64,000 bases of DNA from Adiantum capillus-veneris (GCA_014529385.2 CM043959.1:49669122-49733121), one strand, 5' to 3'; counted from the stretch's first letter, positions 35,001 through 47,072 are shown. Translations and numbers: made by a program. Notes: generated by a model not told the origin, from the letters alone.

Positions 35001-35191
35001 CAAATATCCATTCAATGTATAAATGGAAGGATTCTCTTCAAAAGATGTATCCAGCCTTAAGAATATCCATCTATCTCCAATTCTTCCCCTGATGTAACCT
35101 CTTTCTTTTGGGACTATCCTCAACCCTACCTTGAGGACAATGTAATTGTTTTTTTGTTAGTTTAATCATTTCTACTTCTCCAAAAAAAAAA
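32040..35191 (+). mobile_element. L1-type LINE, 5' truncated and decayed
   Basis: The reverse transcriptase is recognisable by D-G-K-S-P-G-V-D-G-I-P-N-E (32588-32626), F-S-K-I-D-F-D-K-A-Y-E (about 32970-33000) and an F-T-D-D-T catalytic box (about 33307-33321). Further down come W-S-T-Y-Y-L-P-K-E and H-R-x-x-x-R-x-C, and the zf-RVT type C-terminal region with W-x-x-x-x-C-H-R-E-E-E-T-L-x-D-L-F-F-x-C (about 34620-34680). It ends in an A10 tail (35182-35191). No endonuclease is present. Many stops and frame changes are visible (for example in-frame TAG codons at 32862-32870 and 33025-33027), so it is long dead. Confidence 0.85.
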
Positions 35192-36414
35192 CCTCAGCAA
35201 TGTATTATGCAACATCCAGCTTGAACTTCTAAAAAGCTTGAGCAATGTCTTTTTTTAGTTTATTAAAAGGACTAGTTTGCCTTGATTGCTTCACTATGGA
35301 GATGGTAAGAAGGAAAGAAGTGATAGTAGTGTAGATTTTACTTCATGGCATGGTTGTGATGATGGCTCCATAACATCTCTCCTCAAAGATTTTGCCAAAA
35401 ATTCTATGACCTTGCATCACAAATGAGATTTTTCATTACAAGATGCACAGAGGTGAAAATTTAAACATTATAATATCTAAATATGGAGAGAGATTCCTTT
35501 TGTGTATTGTGATGCTTGTGCCCATCAAAAACCAAAAACACCATATGTATGTATTGTCATAATAGTCAATATCTAATTCTCCTAAATGATTTTCTCATGT
35601 TAAACTGATCATTTAATATGGGGAAGTGCCAGGGGAGAAAAAGCTAGAATATTGGTTAAGCTGGTAGACCGGCCACAATAGGGATCCAAAGGAGGGAAAA
35701 TAGGGATCCAAAGGTGGGGGCATCTGCAAAGAGAAATGTGCAACAATGGGCTTAAAATACCCTAAGGTTCAGCCCATTAAGACTTCCAAAATGCTAAGGT
35801 TCCAAAATTCAAAGGTTGTGTCCAAAGGTCAAATATTGAGGGAATTGGATGCTTTGTGTGTGTCCCAAAAGTCTTTAGCAATCCCTACATAGGAGGGGGC
35901 AAGCCTTGCAAGTAGGGGATGAGAGAGAAACACACACACAAGCTCCCTTTACACAAAGGGAATGAGGGACACATGTCAGCTCCCTAGCCAAGATGCCCAC
36001 AAGGTGTACCCAATTCCTATTGGATGGCCTTGGAGGTGGACCAATGAGAATTAAGCTAGAGTGAATCTAGTTTAATTAATTTAAAAACACTTAATAAAAG
36101 AACCAATAAGAGTTAATCTCTTTAGAAGAATATTGGACAGTCTCCCACGGGGACCAAGGAGCATTCAACAGCCCAATGGATTGCCTGATTCCTATTGGCC
36201 AGAGGCAAAGGGGTCCAATGAGAGTTTAGTTGAATTAAATAATTACCTAAAGCTCTCACAAAAGGGGAAAGGGGGACCCATGTCAGAAGGCTATCACTTA
36301 TGATGCTTAATTACCATTGACTAAGCCTGGGGAGGTCCAATAGGATGCTAGCAAGAGCAAATAGCAAGAGGGGTAGACCAAGAGAGAGAGGGGGATGATT
36401 TTTGCAAGGAATTA

Positions 36415-36455
<41 letters not shown>

Positions 36456-37135
36456 CTCATGTGTGAAGTAAAGAAGACTTCTCTCCTTCTCAAGCTTTAA
36501 TGGAAAGCTTACCCCATACTCCAAGCTTGTGAGAAGGGAGGCCTACACCAACAACTCTTGTCTTTGTGATGCAAATCCAACCAAGAGCCAAGCTTCAATG
36601 CATGCTCATCTCCTCTATCATGCTTTTTACTAAGCTAAGCTATGCTAATATGAGTGATTATGTGAGGAGATGTACATCTTTCTCGTAAGAATACTCCTTC
36701 TTCCTCTCAATCTACTCTCATACCCGCTAGCTCTCACCATCTTTGAAGGTGTGTGAGGTCTTGGGTCTGAGACCGTGAGGGAATTGATGTTGTGTTAGAT
36801 AAGCGTTTTGCTTAGTGCATGAAGTTTCCATCTTCATTGCACTAGCTAGTATTGAAGGAACACAAAGAATTGTATTGTAAAATGTCTCTCTTGATGGGAG
36901 AAACCATCATACAAAGCCTTTTGGAGGCAAATCCGGTCCTCAACTGTTGTCAATTGCTTAATTTGTCTCTCTTTTGAAGTATTGTTCATGCTATCTAACT
37001 AGGGGTTATGCTTTTTGTTGCTTTCTCGACCCAAGCAGTCTTGTTAATCTCATTAGGAATCTATTCTAATGAAATGCTCACTATGTTCATGCTATTTTTT
37101 GCTACACACAAGTTACTAAGCTATTAAATGTTACA
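35192..37135 (+). other. Gene-free stretch, probably containing the 5' LTR of the next element
   Basis: No coding frame. The last kilobase or more before the primer site at 37137 should be the 5' LTR of the Ty3/gypsy element; it ends AATGTTACA. Its left end is not visible. From 36008 to 36345 a degenerate unit with ATTGG and CCAAT words is repeated three times, and an AC microsatellite lies at 36415-36451. No matching 3' LTR was seen after 39754. Confidence 0.4.
36415..36451. repeat. (AC)n microsatellite
   Basis: About 18 AC units. Confidence 0.95.
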
Positions 37136-37136
37136 T

Positions 37137-37154
37137 TGGTATTAAAGCACAAGG
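37137..37154 (+). promoter_or_regulatory. Primer-binding site, tRNA-Met-like (degenerate)
   Basis: TGGTATTAAAGCACAAGG resembles TGGTATCAGAGCAAGG and follows an ACA-ended LTR-like sequence. Confidence 0.55.
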
Positions 37155-37552
37155 TTTATCTTTTCTTGCTCAAGAAGGGAGGTCCTCAAGCTAGCTATAA
37201 ATGGTTGGTACTATTAATTGCATGTGAGTAAGTATAATAGGGAGTTTTTAGCCTTGCAGTGCTCCTGCCTTTGTGCAGTTAACGGGGCATCACCGTCAAC
37301 AACTATGGTCTTAATGGTGGAGTCCTACGGGGCTTGCCTACGGGTTAACCACTATTGAGATATTAGAAGATTGATAGGAGCCGGTGCTATTTTGGTGTTG
37401 AACGACCCTCTCTTCTATTTCTTTCAATTAATGGTATTTGAGCCATGGGTACAATAGCTTGAGTGCTTTTTCTAAAGGGGTAAAGAGGAGTAGAAACTAG
37501 GGCTTGAAGTGCCAAAGTACACCTAAAAAGTTTACACCTAAAAGTTGTTAGA

Positions 37553-38765
37553 ATGGCTGACAATAGTAAAGAGAGTGAAATTAATGTTGATAACATTGAT
37601 TTTGCTAATAAGCAAGCTACTAATGATGCCCCGGTGCTTGTTAACTATCTTGTTTCTAGGCTTCAACAAGACATGGGCAATCCATCCCTCCAAAGTGAAG
37701 TGCAATGGAAGCTTCGTGCTCATGGGATTCTCCAAGCTCATCACCATGACGAGAGAACACCTAGGAAGCCTCCTTGCGAGACTTCCAAAAGAGGTCTCTC
37801 TCCGATTCAGGAAGAAGAAGAGGATCCCTATGAAGGGCTCAAAAATTTGATCCTTGATGACACATCTCCTTCTGAAAGGAGAATTCAAGAGCCTCCACAG
37901 AAGGAACGAGAAAGAAGTGATTCTCCCGCCACCTCGTTGGAGATGGCTCCACGAAGACGGCGGGCTAAACGCTCTCCATCACCTCCAAAACAAAGAAGAC
38001 CATCACATACTTCTCCACACCATACTTCAAAGAGGGATGACAAAAATCAAGAGAAGAAAAAGGCGCGAAAGAGGACACCCTCTTCTCCATCTTCTTCATC
38101 CTCTTCCTCTTATGAAAGTGATGGTCAAGACAACAAAGATCAAGGCAAGAAAAAGGCGAGAAAGAGGTCACCCTCTTCTCAATCTTCCTCACATATTTCA
38201 TCTTCTGAAGAAAGTGATGGTGCAACCTTTGAACCATCAAAAAGAAGAGGCCATAGGAAATCCTATGCCGCATGGAAGAGGTCATCCAAGCTCAAGAAGT
38301 TCAAAGAGGGAGGGAAGAGCATCTCTTTCCTTACCTACGATGGCACCTTTGGTGCTACGGACAAAGTCTTGGCCTTTATCCAACAATTCAATGCGACGTT
38401 TGGAGATGAGGGCTTCACGGAGTCCTCTAAGCTACGGCATGTAGCTATGCACTTTCAAAAGCTTGCCAGGAAATGGTGGTCTAGCCTATGGGCCAACGGT
38501 GAAGCTCCATGACCATGGAAAGCTTTAAGAGCTTCCATTATGATGCAATTTTTGTCCACCGATGCCAAAGACAAAGTACTCACCAAATGGCAAAGCTCAA
38601 ATTTCTCTCCTTACGAATCCATTCACAAATATGTAGACAAGTTTTGGGACCTACAACTCAAAGCCAGGGACTCACTTGTTTTTTTTCTCACTCGAAAAAA
38701 ATCAATCGCACTTGAGTTACACATATATAATCAAAATATACCACTCCCTAGAGGTGGAGCTCCCT
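37553..38765 (+). pseudogene. Gag with a long SR/KR-rich N-terminal region
   Basis: Starts M-A-D-N-S-K-E-S-E. Residues ~130-240 are dominated by Arg, Lys and Ser, with the motif K-K-K-A-R-K-R-(T/S)-P-S-S occurring twice about 40 residues apart, each followed by a poly-Ser and an acidic E-S-D-G. Then comes a classical gag core: F-L-T-Y-D-G-T-F-G, F-I-Q-Q-F-N-A-T-F, A-R-K-W-W-S-S-L, and F-S-P-Y-E-S-I-H-K-Y in the following piece. The RS-like region suggests RNA binding or nuclear localisation, as an inference only. Confidence 0.75.
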
Positions 38766-38809
38766 AGAGGTGGAACTTGAATAGTTGATTTTTCCAAGGA
38801 AAACTTCAA

Positions 38810-39754
38810 ATGATCTATCTATTTATTCATTCATTTGCTCGGATTATCCTTTGCTCGGAAAATCTCGCTCGCCACACGGTAAGACTTGGCTTGCCAATGT
38901 CCATAGTGTCGGATAGAGATCCTAGAATGACCAGTAATTTCTGGAAGGGTCTCTTTGAGAATTTAAGAACAAGGCTAAACTTCTCTTCGGCCTATCACCC
39001 GCAAACAAATGGCCAAAGTGAAATAGCTAACCTAACAATTCTCGATCTACTAAAAGCCTACGTAATGGAAGTAGATCAAAGATCCCAATGGGAGAAGTAC
39101 TTACCCTTAGTGGAGTATGCTTACAATAACACTGTACATATTTCCACGGGAAAGGCACCTTTTGAGGTAATTGAGGGAAGATCAAAAGTCCCTTGCTACT
39201 TTAGGTACACGGGAATATCTTTGCTGCAGATGAGTATAACCGAGACCTACGAGAATCTTTCCAAGAGATTAAGGATGCTATCTCTATCTCACAGCAAAGG
39301 CAAAAGGTTGTTGCTGACAAGCACAAAAGAGCCCAAGACTTTAAAGAAAATGATTGGGTCTTACTCAAATTTCCAAAGGCTCGATTAAGGCACACCATGG
39401 GCAAGAATCCTACGGGACATCAAAAGTACTATGTTAAGTTAGCAAAAAGGTACTATGGTCCCTTCCAGATCCTTAGGCCAATCAATGAGATGGCCTATCA
39501 ACTCAAGTTTCCCAACCATTGGCTCATACAATGCTTTCCATGTGAGCCTACTAAAGCCTTACAAAGGAGAGCCACCTCAAGAACCAACTATTGAAGACCC
39601 ACCGGAGATCGAGGACCAAGAAGAGGTGTATTTGCGGGTCGCCACAACGGACGTCCATAGCATAGCTCTCAAGCATCAACATATTTATCAATACAAGGGA
39701 AGCGACTCGGATGAGGCATGGAAACTCACTAGGGTGTCATTCCTAATGAAGTGA
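38810..39754 (+). pseudogene. Integrase core and C-terminus
   Basis: V-S-D-R-D-P-R-M-T-S-N-F-W, Y-H-P-Q-T-N-G-Q-S-E and E-Y-A-Y-N-N-T-V-H give the second and third acidic boxes and the usual follow-on block. R-Y-Y-G-P-F-Q-I-L is the GPY/F module, and F-H-V-S-L-L-K-P-Y the end motif. Fossil. Confidence 0.8.
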
Positions 39755-39998
39755 ACTCGAAGAGATGCAACTACTAACTCTACAAGCAAATCAAACGCAT
39801 TACCGCCAAGTAATCTGCCTATGTCCTCCTACACAGCTCTACAATCATCACGCCCGTTTACCATGCAAATCATATCGGAATCACACGAAACTTGAAGGGA
39901 AGCTACAAGGGATTATCAGGAACATATCCTATCACTGTCATAGCATTCTGGAGAGGTACAATGATCACGATCGTTCATCCCAAAGTCAGAAAAAACAG
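39755..39998. other. Spacer between two LTR elements
   Basis: Nothing recognised. Confidence 0.35.
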
Positions 39999-40545
39999 TG
40001 AACAGGTGATCCTAATGGGTCGTTTTAGGGTCCCTAGCCTAAAGCCCCTCCTAGGGTCAAAACAACATAAAACACGCATATAGACACTCAAAACATCAAT
40101 TTAAGGCCTCAAACTCGTAGTTGAAAACCTACACTGAATCTTGAATGATTACACTTGAATGGAAGAGCAAGATGAGAGGAACACAATGCAATAAACAAAT
40201 CTGAATTTGGATTACCGTAGCCGCAATGGCGAAGATTACAAGTTTGAACAAGAAGGAGCTCCCAAACGTACGCTGTCTTCTCAGTTTTCCATCAAAAAGA
40301 TTATGTTCAAACTTACAAAAAATGACCTTTATAGATTAGGCCTTTACAAATGGCTTGTCCGGCCATAAGCTCCTAAACTTCTAACTGGCTCTCTAATATA
40401 CAATTGCTCCCATAAGAATAATCATACATCCTTTGATAAATTCTCGGCTTAGAGATGCTTCCTTACAAAAGAATTTTACAATGGTTTCCCAGAAAAATAT
40501 GATCCTTCTCTGGAAACGGCCGCTTGTTGCTTCGTCCGCCAAACA
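39999..40545 (-). repeat. 3' LTR of the gag-protease element
   Basis: On the minus strand it begins TGTTTGGCGGACG immediately after a polypurine tract (TAAGGAAGGGGGGAG, 40546-40560). A TATA box (CTATAAAGG) lies near 40325-40335. The left end, placed at 39999, is a guess. Confidence 0.5.
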
Positions 40546-40560
40546 CTCCCCCCTTCCTTA

Positions 40561-41300
40561 TCCTTGCACGCCCTCGTGCATGTTCAGTGCTTGTTGCTCG
40601 AATGAAGCAAGTGTCTCTGAAAAACTTCTTGTTCCCAGAACGACTTCCAGGGCTTCTTGATGCTGTCTGAATGGATTTTCAGATAACATGTGTTGGTATG
40701 CTACGTACCTTGCCTTGAGGTCCTTCGCCATAGGATGGAAAATCCTTGAGTCAATTTTGAAGAATCCTGTGACGAAGGCCTCTTCGAATGTCTACAAGTA
40801 GTGTGAGGGCAGGTACATTAGCTTGGAGTACATGGCCATCAATATGTGTCGTGGCGGTGAATTCTGTAGATTCCAGCAGATGCCTCTGTTTCCTTCGAAG
40901 AAAACATTCCACGGATGATCGACGCCTTTAGTGTCTTTAAACACCTGGGTGCAGGTGACGATCATCCGGGCTATCTTTACTAGCATTTGACACGCCAAGT
41001 CGGGGACATCCCGCAGCAATGTGATTGTCGAATTCAGTGTGTTGACCATGTAGGCTACAATAGGGGGTTGCTGCGCTGTCAAGACCGGGTAATTCAGTTT
41101 TTGTGGCCTTGAGTTTTTCCATGTGGCGAACTCCTCCCAAGTGTGTCTTCGAGGGACTGGGCAGAATGTAGGATCTATTTGTATATGTTGAGGAGCGTTG
41201 TGGTAATTGGTTAGATCCTGTGGCCTTTTGTCCAACCACTTCTGCCTCCACTTGGGGTGGTCAATTCTTCGTCACAAAATTTTATAGGGGTGCATTCGTT
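40561..41300 (-). pseudogene. Unknown C-terminal region of the gag-protease element
   Basis: After the protease the minus strand encodes a region with H-T-W-E-E-F-A-T-W-K, A-C-Q-M-L-V-K-I-A-R-M and D-H-P-W-N-V-F-F-E-G. It matches no reverse transcriptase, RNase H, integrase or envelope motif known to me. It runs up to the polypurine tract, so it is the last coding part of the element. Broken fossil. Confidence 0.45.
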
Positions 41301-42393
41301 AACACATACGTCCAAGGTTGACAATATTTGACTCCACCCGAATGGCTCAAATAAATTTTCCGGGAAAGGTTCTGGGAAATAAGCCTCGTCTTCTACGGAT
41401 CTTTCCAAAACGCATTCCTCTTTGATTATGTCTCCACAATTAGATGCTCCACACATCCAGACATGCGCTTTTGTTTGCATCCATGCAGGTATTTCTTTTT
41501 CATTTACAGTGGTTGAATTAAATTCTTGCACTGGTGTTTTTGCAACGTCTCTGTAGCTCTGATCCTTCATGTTGATTTTTGTTATTAGCTCTTCGTGCCT
41601 TAGGTAGATTTGGTCATACCCCCAATCTTGTATCATTTTGAGTTGACGCATAAATGGTCGTCCCAAAATAATGTCAAAGTTGTTCATTTTCCTGAAATCC
41701 ACCACAGCAAAGGTGTGCTCATAGTTAATTCCACATGAAGTTACAAAATTTGGTCCAGGATTCCCAATGGTCTCTCTACATACCCATTTGCGAGTTGCAG
41801 TTTCATTCTCGTTTTCCTGAGAGTTGGACGGCCCCATTTCTCCCAGATTTGCTTTGTCGCAATCGCCACTCCCGCTCCACTGTCTAGGATAGCTATCGTT
41901 TTTATATCCTGATATTCAACAGGTAAGGTTGTATTACCCTCCTCGCCTTCACAGTAATCTCCGACCTTGTTTATGGACACTAGTTGGGCTTTGGGTTGAT
42001 TTTCTTGTTTGTTTTCTTCTCCCTTAGGGTTTGTCGGAAGAGGAATCTTTACTCCTTTGTGCTCCAAATGTTTCCCCATGTCTTCCCATAAGTGTGGTCT
42101 GACTCTCAAGAGTTTGGACAGCGTGATTGTGCATGTTATAGGTGTCGACAGCATCTCTTGAAGACTTTTTGAGTCAACCATATGTGGAATAGTTCTCATA
42201 TGGGAAGGAACTAACCTTATCTCCGATTGTGCCTCATGTTCACCTATAAATGAAGGCACGGTTTTCAAGGATTGGGCTTTGATTTCCACCGAAATCTCTG
42301 TTCCCGCATCCCCATACATCGATTCCATATCGACTGGATAAAATCCGTTATCCAGGTTAATCTCACGAATTGCAACAGACTGTAACGTCGCGT
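41301..42393 (-). pseudogene. Aspartic protease of the gag-protease element
   Basis: I-A-I-L-D-S-G-A-G-V-A-I-A is the retropepsin active site and F-D-I-I-L-G-R-P-F-M the downstream signature, with A-F-V/T-F-A-V-V-D-F-like strands between. The upstream part abuts the LTR of the nested family C element at 42394. Confidence 0.75.
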
Positions 42394-43934
42394 TGTCGTG
42401 CTGTGGCACGTATATAGTGGGAACGGGCATTAAACGACTTATCTTGTGACTTTTTGACGCATAAGTATACTTCATATAATACTCATATGCATAAAAAAAA
42501 GCTTTCTACCATACCTTAGTATTTACCTTTGAAGTAATATAAATGTACATTACTATTAGAAAGTACTGCAAGAGAAGTATCAATGATTGTGCCTCTTTTT
42601 GTCTGGGGGAAAAGCATTTGTATATTTTTTCTAATATCTCAGCTATAACCTACCATATATAGATTATTTTCTTCTTTTCACATTTATCTAATAATATAAC
42701 CCTTCAATAATGCATACCTTCTTGGATACATACAAGAGGGAAGGGCCTACTAGAAGACTTTATGAAAAGGAAGATCCAAAGCTTTTTGGACCATCCCAAT
42801 TTGAAAATCCCAACCTAAGGGCGTGGAGAAAAGGCCAAAACCAAGTCAAGCTCTTTTAGTAGGCCAATTTTTCCTTTTGAAGCATGTCAATCCAAGTTAC
42901 AGGTCAAAAGTTACAAGGAAACCAGTGAAAAACCCTCTCACAACTACACTGCAAGAAGAGATGGTAAACAGGTGAATCAAGTGAAAAGAGGTAATCTTGG
43001 TCTTTTTCCATAAAATAAAATATTTTGAGGATAAAAGACATAAGCATGTGAATGTGACACCTCAAAGATGCCATGAAGGACAAGACACACAAGTTGGGAC
43101 CCCCTGTTGGAGCCACACAGAAGATGCCTAGGTGGGGCCCACATACATCATGCACCCACATGAAGCCTCAACGACCAAAAATGCTGAATTTCATGATATT
43201 TTGAGTCCTAATATTGCCTATTTTAAGAAATATCCAAAGAACATTTGATTTGGGCTAACTCTTTAGCCTAATCACGTGATTATGTAAAACATGGCTCCCT
43301 CACCTATAAAAAGGGAAACCTTCTCTTCATTGGGGCAAGTTATGAGTGAGTGAGAATAGCTCAATTCCATAGTGACACACTCATCTTAGTGCCACACTTT
43401 CTCTTGAAGAAAGGCTGAAGTCTTGCCCGATCTTCTCTCCCCATTAAGGTGGTGGCGATTGCTCTCATGTAAGATATATGTTGCTAGTTTTACTTTCATT
43501 TGCATATCTAGTCCAATACTTGTCTCTAACTCTATCTCTATCTCTCATTATCTATGTTTAATACCACCACCACACTTAGATCTATCTCTAATTCTATCTT
43601 ACTCTTCCTTTGATCTCTCTTGTTATGTCCTAATTGTTTCATTGGAAGGTATTCAAGCAGCAACCTTGTCAATGTAATGAGTACAACCTTCTTGCGGGAA
43701 ACAATTATGAGCACAAGGTTAGTAACCATATCTTCATCTTCCACAATCATCTCTCTCTCTTAAGGTTCTCATTCTCTTCCACAAACTCTAGAATCATCTT
43801 GCTACAGGTACTTCTCTCCTCGCAGTATCCTTATTGCCTAAGGGCAACAATAGGGCTTGGGAGAGAAACTCTCTTCTTCTTCTCCTTTCACTTCTTTCAC
43901 ACCTTTATATTTGAACATACTAAGTATATCATTG

Positions 43935-44159
43935 ATGAATAACCATAATCCACATAGAGGTAATTTCTTTCAATTCCCTTCAGTGCAATCTATTAGGGTC
44001 AACATTTGGATTAGTCGAAAGATTCACTTTCAGCAACGCATAGTGTTTCTATTTGGTCCTTAAAGGCTCAACGAAATACTTCTCTCACCAGATCCCATCA
44101 TACTACCTATTATTGACTATGACTTCTCTTTTGATGTGAATGTGGTTATTTTATTATGA
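43935..44159 (+). pseudogene. LTR ORF1, copy in the family C 5' LTR
   Basis: Begins M-N-N-H-N-P-H-R and contains R-K-I-H-F-Q-Q-R-I-V-F-L-F-G, then R-L-N-E-I-L-L and D-P-I-I-L-P. It corresponds to the open ORF1 at 57749-57967 but carries about one break in this copy. It overlaps ORF2 by the four bases ATGA. Confidence 0.6.
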
Positions 44160-44368
44160 ATCAAGAGGATTTGTACTCACAACTATTCCCAATCGCTAGA
44201 CAAAACATATACATTATAGTAAGCACAAAGCTACAGTTCCAAAGAGCAATCCGTAGCTTATTTGGACAACAAAGATTAAATATCATTAACTCATCCATTA
44301 ACCCTTTTATCCTACCCATGATACGATATGATCGTAATCTCGATGTTTTCATTTTTGTTTTGTTCTGA
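44156..44368 (+). CDS. LTR ORF2, copy in the family C 5' LTR
   Basis: Seventy codons, open. Compared codon by codon with the subfamily D copy (57964-58176), about 30 codons differ, of which about 20 are silent and 10 replace the residue. That excess of silent change argues that the sequence was selected as a protein while the subfamilies diverged. It has a hydrophobic C-terminus (D-V-F-I-F-V-L-F) and no Cys or signal peptide. Function unknown. Confidence 0.65.
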   Translation: MNQEDLYSQLFPIARQNIYIIVSTKLQFQRAIRSLFGQQRLNIINSSINPFILPMIRYDRNLDVFIFVLF

Positions 44369-44571
44369 CTCTCCTTCATGAGATCTCTCCATCACGTGTG
44401 TGTTTGTAAGGAAAAGTGAGCGGCTTCTTTGGGTACATTTCTTCTTTAGCTCTAGAATCTATGTTATCTACATCTTAGCTCTTTCTCATAGCCCTTGAGC
44501 TTCCTCACAAACTCTCACAGCAAGAGGCCCGGTGCCTTCTTGGCAAGACCGCCTACTTCTTGACATATTTT

Positions 44572-44589
44572 TGGTGAACCCGACGCGAA
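44572..44589 (+). promoter_or_regulatory. Primer-binding site of the full family C element
   Basis: TGGTGAACCCGACGCGAA, six bases after the LTR end; the tRNA is not identified. Confidence 0.7.
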
Positions 44590-44618
44590 CCTGCCAGGGT
44601 GAGATTTTGTGGGTAACC

Positions 44619-46560
44619 ATGGGTGATCATGTTGAGCAACGGGGTATGCATTTTGACCCATCAACAATGCAAATGTTTCAAGCATTTGCAATGTTCATGC
44701 AACAACAACATGCCACTGAAAGAAGGGAGATTTCAGCAAACGAAGGCCATACAAGAGGTCGTCAATAGAATGGATCAATTCAATGGCAAAGATGTAACCA
44801 AGTACTTACGCGAGTATGTGAAGGAGATGGAGCTGCATCGCGTGTCAGAAGGTGAGATGATTCAAAGCTTTGAGCTAATTGTTGCTCCCGAAATTAGGGA
44901 GCATGTTAGGGCAATTAAAGATGGGCATGGGAGAAATTGGGAAGAACTCAAAGTAGCTTTAAAGGAGGAATATTTCATGGAGGACTCGGAGAGAGTGACC
45001 AAAAGAACATTCTTAGAATGGGTAGTCAAGCCAAAGCAAGGACTATCAATAAGAGAGCTACTTAGGGAATTTGAGCGGCGTTATGCACAACTCACAAGGA
45101 CAGAAAGGGCCACACTAGAGGCAGAGAAGACAGATGTTTTCTTACAAGCTGTAGGTAAAGAGTTTCAAGAAAATTTGGAGCTTCTTCTTGAAGATAAAGA
45201 TGCTGAGAAAGGACTAAAGAATGACTAGAATGAGGTTGAAGGTGCTGTCCCACTGCTTGCCAAACGACAAAGAAGAAGGGACAAGATGGTAGTAAACACT
45301 ACAAGTCCTTCTACCTCAACTTCTGACAAAATGGTAAAGCCTACTTTTATCGGTCCTAAGTTTGATGAGTCCATGCTAGATGGGCTTGTGAAGGGAATGC
45401 GTGACTTGAAGGTGAAGCTTGCAAAGATTGAAGAAAAAGGCCAACCACCAGGGCCACTTCCTAGGCAAAGACAACAGCCCAAAGAAGGGTTTGTTAATAG
45501 GTGTATTTGGTGTGATAGTACAGACCATGTAAGAAGGGATTGTGATGATTTTAGTGATGCTTTGTCAAAAGATGTTGTCTTTTTTAAGGATGGTAAAATC
45601 CACTTAAGAGAGACAGGTCTACCATTGAGAACTAACTTTGGGAAGGGGGGAATGCAAACCTTAGTTGAAGATATGGCAACTAACCATGCCAGCTCTTCAG
45701 TTGAGGCGGCTACTTATGGAGTAAAAATTGAGGACCTTAATGATGAAGAGGCGAGTGACCATCATGGTAAAATTTGGCCAAATGTCATGCAATTAGCTAA
45801 AAAGGGAAAGCTTACAAAAGAGATTCTACATGAAGCAGGTGATTGCATACGTCTAGAAACAGGATGGAATGATCCAGTGGACTCATTGTCAGTGCATGCC
45901 TACATTAAAAAATGCCAGTAAAATGAGGCGATTGTAGAAGAGAAGCGTATACGTGAGAATACTGATGAAGGACCATCAAAAAGAGCTTCTAGAAGTGGGG
46001 GAAGAAGCGACTCAATGCCTTCCCAAACAACCTCAACACAAGGAGCGTCTCCACCTGAAGTACTCATGGAGGAGTCTACAACAGGAAAGAAGAAAGAGCC
46101 AACAAAAGGTAAGACAAAAGGCCCAACTTATAAACTACAATTTGATACTGAGGTTGCTACAGATTTAAAGAAAGTCTTGGAGGAAAGGATCTTGAATAGC
46201 AAGATTGAGTTTACTCTGGGAGAAGTTCTTGGCATTGCAAAGCGTGAATTCGATGAGGAGATCATTGACATCATCAAGAGGAAGAGGCAAACCCTTGCTG
46301 AAGTTTCTCATCCACAGGTTGAAGGGTAAACCTCGAAGACACAAGGGATGCAGCTACAAAATAAGGAGAATGATGGAGCTGTGGTAGGATGCTATCAATC
46401 TAGTGGGAGAGTGAAGTAAGTGCATTTCTCAAATGATGATGAAGAAGTTGAAGATATTCCTAGGAGTTACTATTCACGAAGTCATTGGAAAAGGGCTACT
46501 ACAGAAAATTTGGTCAAGGTAGGTGATCTTGAAGAGCCATTTGTTGCCTTGATTGACCAT
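44619..46560 (+). pseudogene. Gag of the full family C element
   Basis: Begins M-G-D-H-V-E-Q-R-G-M-H-F-D-P. The gag core is followed by C-I-W-C-D-S-T-D-H-V-R-R-D-C at about 45500-45541, a proper C-x2-C-x4-H-x4-C zinc knuckle, and a Lys/Glu-rich tail with an F-D-E-E-I-I-D-I-I-K-R helix. Fossil with a few breaks; the subfamily D copy at 58431 reads open. Confidence 0.8.
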
Positions 46561-46994
46561 GGTTAAGAAATAAACATAATGTCAAAGAGTCTCTACAACA
46601 AGTGCAAATGGCCAAAGGACACAGATCATGGCTGGATGGTAAAAGTGGCAAACAATTCATCCGGTGAATTGTATGCAGCATGTCCAGGTGTGAAGGTAAC
46701 AATAGGTGATGTAAAGATTGACCAAAACTTCTTTGTACAGGATACATCTTCATATCATCTCATCCTTGGACAACCCTACATTGTGGGAGTTCAAATGGAA
46801 ACAAAGGTAATGGATGATGGTTCAGCATATGCTAGGATACGTAGCAAAGATGGTAAACGAGCTGTCCAGTTTCTCATAGTTTGTGTAAACGATGAAAGAA
46901 ATCGTGACCAGTTCAGAGAACATCCTCTACCAAAGGTGAGCAAAGAGTTTCATGATCATAGAGAAATGATGGGTTTTGGCCAAGTACCATTGTA
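46500..46994 (+). pseudogene. Protease of family C
   Basis: The expected active-site strand (F-V-A-L-I-D-H-G) is followed about 60 residues later by Y-H-L-I-L-G-Q-P-Y, the retropepsin signature pair. The region fits between gag and reverse transcriptase. Confidence 0.7.
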
Positions 46995-47072
46995 AAGCGA
47001 GATTGCAGTGGTACAGAAAGAAAAAGGGTCTCGCCTCATCAAAAAATAGGTGAAAATTTTTCAACGGGCTCC

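Larger units (their letters stand above)
37553..39754 (+). mobile_element. Ty3/gypsy element with SR-rich gag, pol mostly deleted
   Basis: Gag (37553 to about 38760) is followed directly by the integrase core and C-terminus (about 38810-39750). Protease, reverse transcriptase and RNase H are absent, so this is a deletion derivative. Broken, with several further interruptions. Confidence 0.8.
42394..44565 (+). repeat. Family C 5' LTR (2172 bp)
   Basis: Starts TGTCGTGCTGTGGC and ends CTTCTTGACA. A palindromic G-box-like ATCACGTGAT lies at 43271-43280 and TATAAAA at 43305-43311. Downstream are a donor-like CAT/GTAAGAT (43469) and acceptor-like TTGCTACAG (to 43807), then the LTR ORF pair. Confidence 0.93.

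Noticed and set aside
37965-38285. Minus-strand ORF rich in Phe, His and Ser opposite the gypsy gag
   Set aside because: Shadow of the SR-rich gag frame.
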